From contig NC_041021.1 in the NCBI RefSeq assembly GCF_004193775.1, forward strand, positions 8,252,651 to 8,316,650: a DNA stretch of 64,000 nt, read 5' to 3'. A program made the translations under genes and the position numbers. The stretch is from Glycine soja (taxonomy: Eukaryota; Streptophyta; Magnoliopsida; Fabales; Fabaceae). Of this stretch, positions 59,035-64,000 are shown piece after piece. The notes under the pieces were generated by a model, which did not search any database, was not told where the DNA came from, and saw only the letters and a list, made by a program, of their open reading frames with translations. Numbering within the stretch: the first letter of the stretch is position 1; every line of letters starts with the position of its first letter.

Positions 59035-59480
59035 CGCGCGCGTTCGAAAACCTTGCCCTACCTTTTCTCTTTCTCCTCCCGCCCGAAATCTGCCGAAAAC
59101 CGCTCTGTCGACACTCACATTGTCGTTGGTCGAACCCACAGAACCCCCTACACTGCCGGAAAACCCACATTGTCCTCGTTGGAACCCACAGAACCCCCTA
59201 CGCTGCCGGAAAACCCATATTGTCGTCGCTCGAACCCTATAGAACCCACATTGTCCTGGGTCGAAGAAAACCCTAGATACAGAGTTGCTACTAGGGTGCT
59301 GAAACAGTCGTCGGTGCTCAAAGGTCAAAGCTTTCTCCGCGAGGTACGTAGGTGAAATTCGTGTATGCTAAGTTTCGTTGTGAGTGGTTTGACCCGAATT
59401 GGGAGTGGCATCGGATAACATTTTGTTTGCGATTGTACAGGCTTCGCTGACGTGCGTGTGTTGCTGGGTTCTCTTCATCA
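59035..59480 (+). other. GC-rich exon-like block with 50-bp tandem repeat
   Basis: Composition changes sharply from the AT-rich terminal repeats. A 50-bp unit (ATTGTCGTTGGTCGAACCC, ACAGAACCCCCTAC, GCTGCCGGAAAACCCAC) starts at 59119, 59169 and 59219, with a partial unit at 59250. A donor-like GAGGTACGTA follows at 59340, and an acceptor/donor pair (TGTACAG ... CAAGGTAACA) bounds a small block at about 59442-59481. This looks like the promoter-proximal, untranslated exons of a captured or element gene, not a protein gene I recognise. Confidence 0.4.
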
Positions 59481-60535
59481 AGGTAACACTAACTTCTATA
59501 CTTCATTTGACCTATTTTATTTTTTCTGGGTAGTAATAAGTAATGTTGCATGATTTTTAGTAAGGTGTTATTCTGTTTGCACTATAACAGAGAATCAACC
59601 ATGATTTCTATAGATGGATCCACAGGGTTATTGAAATTTCCTGCAATTGCTTTAACATTTTACTGTCCAACAGAAGGGGCTTCACTATTGTTGTTTTAAC
59701 ATATTTTTTGTTTCTTGAGCAAGTAATGCTTAAGTATAGATAATGTTTTTACCCAAGTGGATTTAAGGAACTGGGTTGCTTGCTCTCTTTTCTATTTTAT
59801 TCGCTTAATTGTTGAATGCTTCCAGACTATTTATAAACTATTCACTTGCCTCGTATTGGCAGTTTCTACTCATATCCTGTTATTGCAAATTATGCTTGTA
59901 ACTGTTTTAAATAGTTAACTGTTGATATTAAAATAGGTTATTGCATTTAGTTATGTTACGATGTGGGATTAAAATAGGTAACTGTTGATAACTGTTTTGG
60001 ACTATAAAAATAGGTAATTGTTGATATTAAAAACAGTTACCTATTCAAAGTAACTGGGTTCGTCAGTTCTCATATTCTTGTATTGCATTTAGTTATTATG
60101 CTTGTAACTGTTTTACAATAACATATCCTGAAGTGAACTGCTTATCTGAAAATGATGAAGGGTTTCAGCCTTTATAATGTTAGGATTTTCCACCCAGGTG
60201 TCACGAATCTGAAACCCCCTCAAAGCATTTCTCCTCATCCTCAAATTAATAACTCTATGAAAATAGGATGTGTTGCTGTCCCCCTCTTTGATCCATCTGC
60301 ATCTTGATTTCTGCTTATGTTGTTTTTATTCAATAATCTATTGCCATTTTCCTGTTATATCTGGCTATAGAAAATAAATCTTGGGTTATTAGATGAGGGT
60401 TATTCTGGGAGGGTGAGACATGATAGATTATACTAGGCTCTTGCAATAATTGACTTCTATGCTGCTACTACCATTTAGATTGTTTAAATGGATGTGTGGC
60501 TTGATATTGTATTAACTGACCTTTATGTTATATAG
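59481..60535. other. Intron-like AT-rich DNA in CACTA element 4
   Basis: No coding domain. Short repeats of TAACTGTTGATATTAAAA and TAGTTATTATGCTTGTAACTG occur at about 59885-60115. Confidence 0.4.
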
Positions 60536-60603
60536 ATCTTGAGGCTTGCTAGGGATCTTGGAGATTTTCTACTTGTTGGAATACACAGAGATCAGACAGT
60601 CAG
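60536..60603 (+). pseudogene. Ethanolamine-phosphate cytidylyltransferase exon fragment
   Basis: A 68-nt block bounded by an acceptor (TTATATAG) and a donor (GTTGGC) reads ILRLARDLGDFLLVGIHRDQ followed by TV. This is the characteristic start of the second cytidylyltransferase domain in plant PECT1, which makes CDP-ethanolamine for phosphatidylethanolamine synthesis. The HxGH motif that precedes it and all later sequence are missing. It is too short to be certain, but the match runs through all 22 codons. Its position inside CACTA element 4 suggests capture. Confidence 0.75.
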
Positions 60604-60661
60604 GTTGGCAACCTTTATATCTCTGCCTCCCTACTGTATTTACTTTTTTATTTTTTTTTGT

Positions 60662-61300
60662 ACTTTTTTTGGAAGGCATAATTTTTTTTTTATCAGCAAA
60701 GATAATTATATTCATATATATAAAAAGTACCAGAGGTACTTGAAATACATGTAGTTGGATGGCCATAATCTGGTTCCAAGTCAGACTAAAATAGAGTTGT
60801 GATGCTGTTGTTCATTATCAAACAATGGCCTCCTCCATGACAAGTTCCACTCCCATTCATTATCCTTGAAGCCTCCCATCTGCTGGATTGAGTTGTTCTG
60901 CTGTTGAGAGATTACAAACAGCCTGGGATACTTTGTGATTAATGAGACCTCACCTTGTATCCACTCATCTTCCCATAATTTGAACCTGTCCCCTCTCCCC
61001 ACCTTCCACGAGATCCCTTTTTTGATCTTCTCACTCTGTTGTGTATTCTGAAAAATTATCTTTAGATCCCTCCACCACAAAGAGTCCTTATTACTGCATA
61101 ATGTATAATATATTATTGAGATAAACAAAAACAGTACAAGTGGTACTGAATGAAAAGATAATACAAAGCACCTCTAGTGCTGCCTCCATTTACCCAGCAA
61201 AGCTTCATTAAATTTAGATATTTCTTTAATCCCCAAACCACCTTCCTCCTTAGGTAAGCAAATAGCTTCCCATTTTACCCAGGGAATTTTCTTGAAGGTG
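60662..61300 (-). mobile_element. LINE fragment(s), 5' truncated
   Basis: On the minus strand the end of a LINE reverse-transcriptase region reads KIPWVKWEAICLPKEEGGLG and EISKFNEALLGKWR (61195-61300), then the 3'-end motif AGTACCACTTGTACTG-like sequence near 61150, then SNKDSLWWRDLKIIF, WKVGRGDRFKLWEDEW and NEWEWNLSWRRPLFDNEQQ, and a terminal A tract (T run at 60682-60691). The 3'-UTR-like sequence in the middle shows it is a composite of two truncated copies or was rearranged on insertion. Confidence 0.75.
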
Positions 61301-61820
61301 CAGTAACCAGTGGTAGGCTAGGATCATCCCTGTCACTCTGAACCAAGTCCTAGAGGAAAGCAAAATATTGCATACATCAATCTGAGAATTTTTCAAGGCA
61401 TAATAACCTTTTGTGCAGATTCAGTTACCAGTTGGAATTTGTCAGGTCTAATTTACCATTTTATTCGCAAACATTTAATGACTGTAGATAATGACAGACC
61501 CAAAAATTTCTAAAAGTTTAAATACATAGACAATAGTAACAGTAAAGGCTTAGTACATCAGATCAAAATTTAAAGGAGATTAGGATGAACTATGAATGTT
61601 CAAATCCAGGATCTAGCTTGATCATGATCCTTGAGCATGCAAGCCCTTTGAAAGAAAAATTGTCATCCAGTTTATTGTTCATTTCCAGTTTCCAAAATAA
61701 TTTGGCATCCAAGATAGTAGTGTTATGTTAGGAGTGATATTGGGCTTCAGTGTGCATTAATTCATAGTATCACACTAGTAATTGATCTAGAATATTAGTA
61801 TAAATAGGACCAGATATCAC
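61301..61820. other. Spacer between LINE fragments
   Basis: AT-rich, non-coding. It contains ATAGTAGTG at about 61716-61724, which looks like a CACTA terminus but has no matching flank or terminal repeats. Confidence 0.4.
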
Positions 61821-61965
61821 TTTTTTTTTGGAAGGCTGAAAATATATATATTATTAATAAAAAACCAGTACCAGTGGTACCAGAGATTATAAATACAAAG
61901 CACCAAGGTGCTACCCTCCAACAAGACCATCACAAAAGCCAAATAACAGCCAGATCCAACCCCAA

Positions 61966-63027
61966 CTAGGCAAGGAAATTGGAAATATTAGAGGACCAGT
62001 AGTGGAAGGTAGTACTAAACTTTTTATCCTTAGCCTTTAACCATGACCAAGCTAAGAAAATAGCATGATCTATGAATTTACAGGGATCAAAAGGTTTTCC
62101 TTGGAAAATCAAATGATTCCTATGCTGCCATATAGAGCTAGTTAATGCAACCCACCACCCACATCTTGTACTGTGGTTCACATTTGCCCCAAACCCATCA
62201 CAGAACTGATAAAAATGGTGAACCGGGGTAATGGAAAGGGGACCTACTACCCGAACCCAGCGCATAGATTCCCACCACAGGCCATTTGTCAGCTTACAGT
62301 TGAAAAACAAATGACATACATCCTCCTGCACACAGCCACATAAGGAACAGGTGTCTTCCTGAGTAATAGCATTTCTTCTTAAAAGGTTGACCTTGGTAGG
62401 TAGTCTATTTTTAAGTAGTCTCCAACTGAAGATCACAGCCCGAGGGGGAATTTTCAACTGCCATATAGTCTTAAAAATGTTGCCATCAGAATATACTGAA
62501 GTGGTGTTCATGCATAAGCTATAAGCTGATCTAGTAGTATATTGACCATTAGATTCAGCCAACCACATCATATTATGTTTCACCTGTCTTTGAATAGGAA
62601 CAAAACTGATTTCCTCCATAAACTGCACAGCCAAATGGCTTTCATGATCAAAGAGATTCCTCCTCCACCTCATGTCCCACCTCCAGCTATTATGATTAAA
62701 ATGTCCTATTTGAGAGATGTAGTCCTTTTGCTGTCTACTTATAAGGAAAAGCTGATTATACTTCTGCTGCAGGGTGTGTTGTTCCCCTAGCCAGTTATCA
62801 GTCCAGAATTTAATATTCTCCCCACTCCCAACCTTCCAAGCCAAGTTGTCTTTAAAGATACTGCAGTCCGACTGGTGATACAGATTTCTAATGTCTCTCC
62901 ACCAGTGGGAAAAGCCTCTTTTGTCACTACCATTTTGGAATTCTGACCAACCACCATATTTTGAAGTTAAAATTCTGACCCAGAGCTGCTGTTGCTCAGA
63001 TGCAAAAGCCCATATCCATCTTCCCAT
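61966..63027 (-). pseudogene. LINE ORF2 C-terminal region with zf-RVT domain
   Basis: A 353-residue open stretch reads MGRWIWAFASEQQQLWVRIL, WWRDIRNLYHQ, WKVGSGENIKFWTDNWLG and WRWDMRWRRNLFDHE, then the zf-RVT domain: WQLKIPPRAVIFSWRLLKN, RLPTKVNLLRR and CSLCGCVQEDVCHLFFNC, with Cys/His spacing typical of this zinc-binding tail. It ends in NISNFLA and a stop at 61966. The frame to the reverse transcriptase is broken near 63040. Confidence 0.9.
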
Positions 63028-63056
63028 CAGAGCTAAATTGAATTTAGAGATATCCT

Positions 63057-63975
63057 TTATCCCGAGGCCCCCTCAGTCTTAGGCAAACAAATATCATCCC
63101 ATTTGACCCAAGGAATTTTTTTGTGGTCATTGTCCCCACCCCACAAAAAATTTCTTTGGAGGGATATCAACTTTTTGACTATCCTATGAGGAATTTTAAA
63201 AAAGGAAAGGAGATAAATTGGGAGGGAATTAAGGACAGAATTGATAAGGGTGATCTTCCCAGCCATGGATATATCTCTTTGAGCCCATTTGGCTAATTTA
63301 GACTTGAATTTAGAAATGAGAGGCTCCCACACCAGCTGGCTAGAAGGATTAGCCCCAATAGGTAAGCCTAAATAGAGGAAAGGATATTCCAGCTGTTGAC
63401 AGTGCAAAATATTGGCTGCTTCCAAAGACCAATTGACTCCACCCCCTATTATCCCAAACCGACTTTTAGCAAAGTTAATCTTTAAACCATAAGCTAATTC
63501 ATATCCTCTTAATAAGGCCTTTATAACATGAATATTCTCCCACACAACCTCTCCTACAAAGACAGTATCATCAGCATACTACAAAATGTTGATAGGCTCC
63601 TTTTTCTTTCCAACCAAGAAGCTTCTATAGAGGTTTTTCTGGTCTGCTTGTCTCATCATACCAGTAATACCTTCACCTACAATATTGAATAGTAAGGGAG
63701 CTAGGGGATCCCCTTGTCTCAAACCCCTTGTAGGGAGAAATTCCTTAGAAGGGCTGCCATTAATCAAAATTCATATAGATGCTGAGTGGAGGCAAGCTGA
63801 TATCTAGACCAAATATCACTTGTCTCAATCTATTTGCTAATAACTTAGCTATCACCTTGTACATACATCCAATCAAGGAGATTGGTCTGTAGTCATCAAA
63901 TGACTGGGGGTGTTTGGTTTTGGGAATTAGAGCTATGAAAGAAGCATTACTGCCTCTAGGGAAGCTGCCATGCAC
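63057..63975 (-). pseudogene. LINE reverse transcriptase, broken
   Basis: The order from the right is [40 protein letters not shown], a frame change near 63765, GLRQGDPLAPLLFNIVGEG, a TAG directly before the catalytic YADD (YADDTVFVGE, about 63550-63580), then LRGYELAYGLKINFAKSRFG, YPFLYLGLPIGANP and KIPWVKWDDICLPKTEG. These are conserved plant LINE reverse-transcriptase blocks. At least one stop and two frame changes make it inactive. Confidence 0.9.
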
Positions 63976-64000
63976 ATGGAATTCATCTACGAATCTTTTG

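Larger units (their letters stand above)
58598..64000. mobile_element. CACTA element 4, Tgm-like, left end (right end outside window)
   Basis: The left terminus CACTACTAAAAAAAAAGC at 58598 is followed by an array of AACATCGGTTTT / AAAACCGATGTTAA motifs to about 58995, as in CACTA element 3. No right terminus with matching flank (ACT at 58595-58597) was found. Contents visible are a GC-rich exon-like block, an ethanolamine-phosphate cytidylyltransferase exon and LINE insertions. The true extent is unknown; DNA near the right edge may lie outside it. Confidence 0.7.
61821..64000 (-). mobile_element. LINE retrotransposon, 3' part, continues past the window
   Basis: Non-LTR retrotransposon on the minus strand. 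The 3' end is marked by a T run at 61821-61829 (the poly(A) tail). Reading from the right edge leftward it holds reverse transcriptase and a zinc-binding zf-RVT tail. The 5' part, with endonuclease, would lie to the right of the window. Confidence 0.9.

Noticed and set aside
59008..59355. Open frames on both strands over the 50-bp repeat
   Set aside because: Their length comes from a repeat whose unit disrupts the frame, with no domain; a 5'-exon or non-coding reading fits better.
61714..61726. ATAGTAGTG as the right end of CACTA element 4
   Set aside because: The following TTA does not match the left flank ACT, and no AACATCGG repeats precede it.

Overview
The window is nuclear plant DNA, almost certainly legume and most likely soybean (Glycine). 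This rests on three things seen here: CACTA transposons with Tgm-type ends (CACTA termini plus subterminal arrays of AACATCGGTTTT), Sirevirus-like Copia LTRs full of GTAATCGATTAC palindromes, and intron-containing fragments of ordinary plant genes. No rRNA, tRNA, CRISPR or prokaryotic operon was seen. The sequence is AT-rich and gene-poor. Only one gene looks intact: an intronless F-box/kelch gene at 31312-32583 (+) in a short GC-rich island.

Layout, left half. 1-2739: a solo LTR, a decayed casein kinase I-like fragment and the right end of CACTA element 1, whose left end lies outside the window. 2740-5944: AT-rich DNA with a fold-back element and a GC-rich repeat. 5945-14291: CACTA element 2 (TSD TGA), which carries a calcium-dependent protein kinase exon and an EXO70 exocyst fragment and has been invaded by a Sirevirus-like element (10438-14224, TSD TAATA). 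14292-19990: AT-rich DNA, minisatellites and a gag-like fragment. 19991-29760: CACTA element 3 (TSD AGT), with a decayed Ulp1-like protease gene, hAT-transposase remains and a HOOKLESS1-like acetyltransferase fragment.

Layout, right half. 31312-32583: the F-box/kelch gene. 35885-58337: two tandem F-box/FBA-type pseudogenes on the minus strand, both wrecked by retrotransposons. Copy 1 is split by a Copia element (37247-42579), itself split by a 968-bp insertion. Copy 2 is separated from its own 3' flank by an old Copia (43191-57502) that contains two 2.7-kb solo LTRs and a Sirevirus-like element. 58598 to the end: the left end of CACTA element 4, with one exon resembling ethanolamine-phosphate cytidylyltransferase and LINE elements, the last running off the right edge.

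Two patterns stand out. All four CACTA termini adjoin or enclose fragments of unrelated host genes with exon-intron structure kept, so the window is a small cluster of gene-capturing elements. The LTRs of both Sirevirus-like elements carry 12-bp GTAATCGATTAC palindromes in pairs whose start-to-start spacing is 21 bp in eleven of thirteen pairs (20 bp in the other two), about two DNA helical turns. Function cannot be proved from sequence alone; family names come from motif recognition without database searches.
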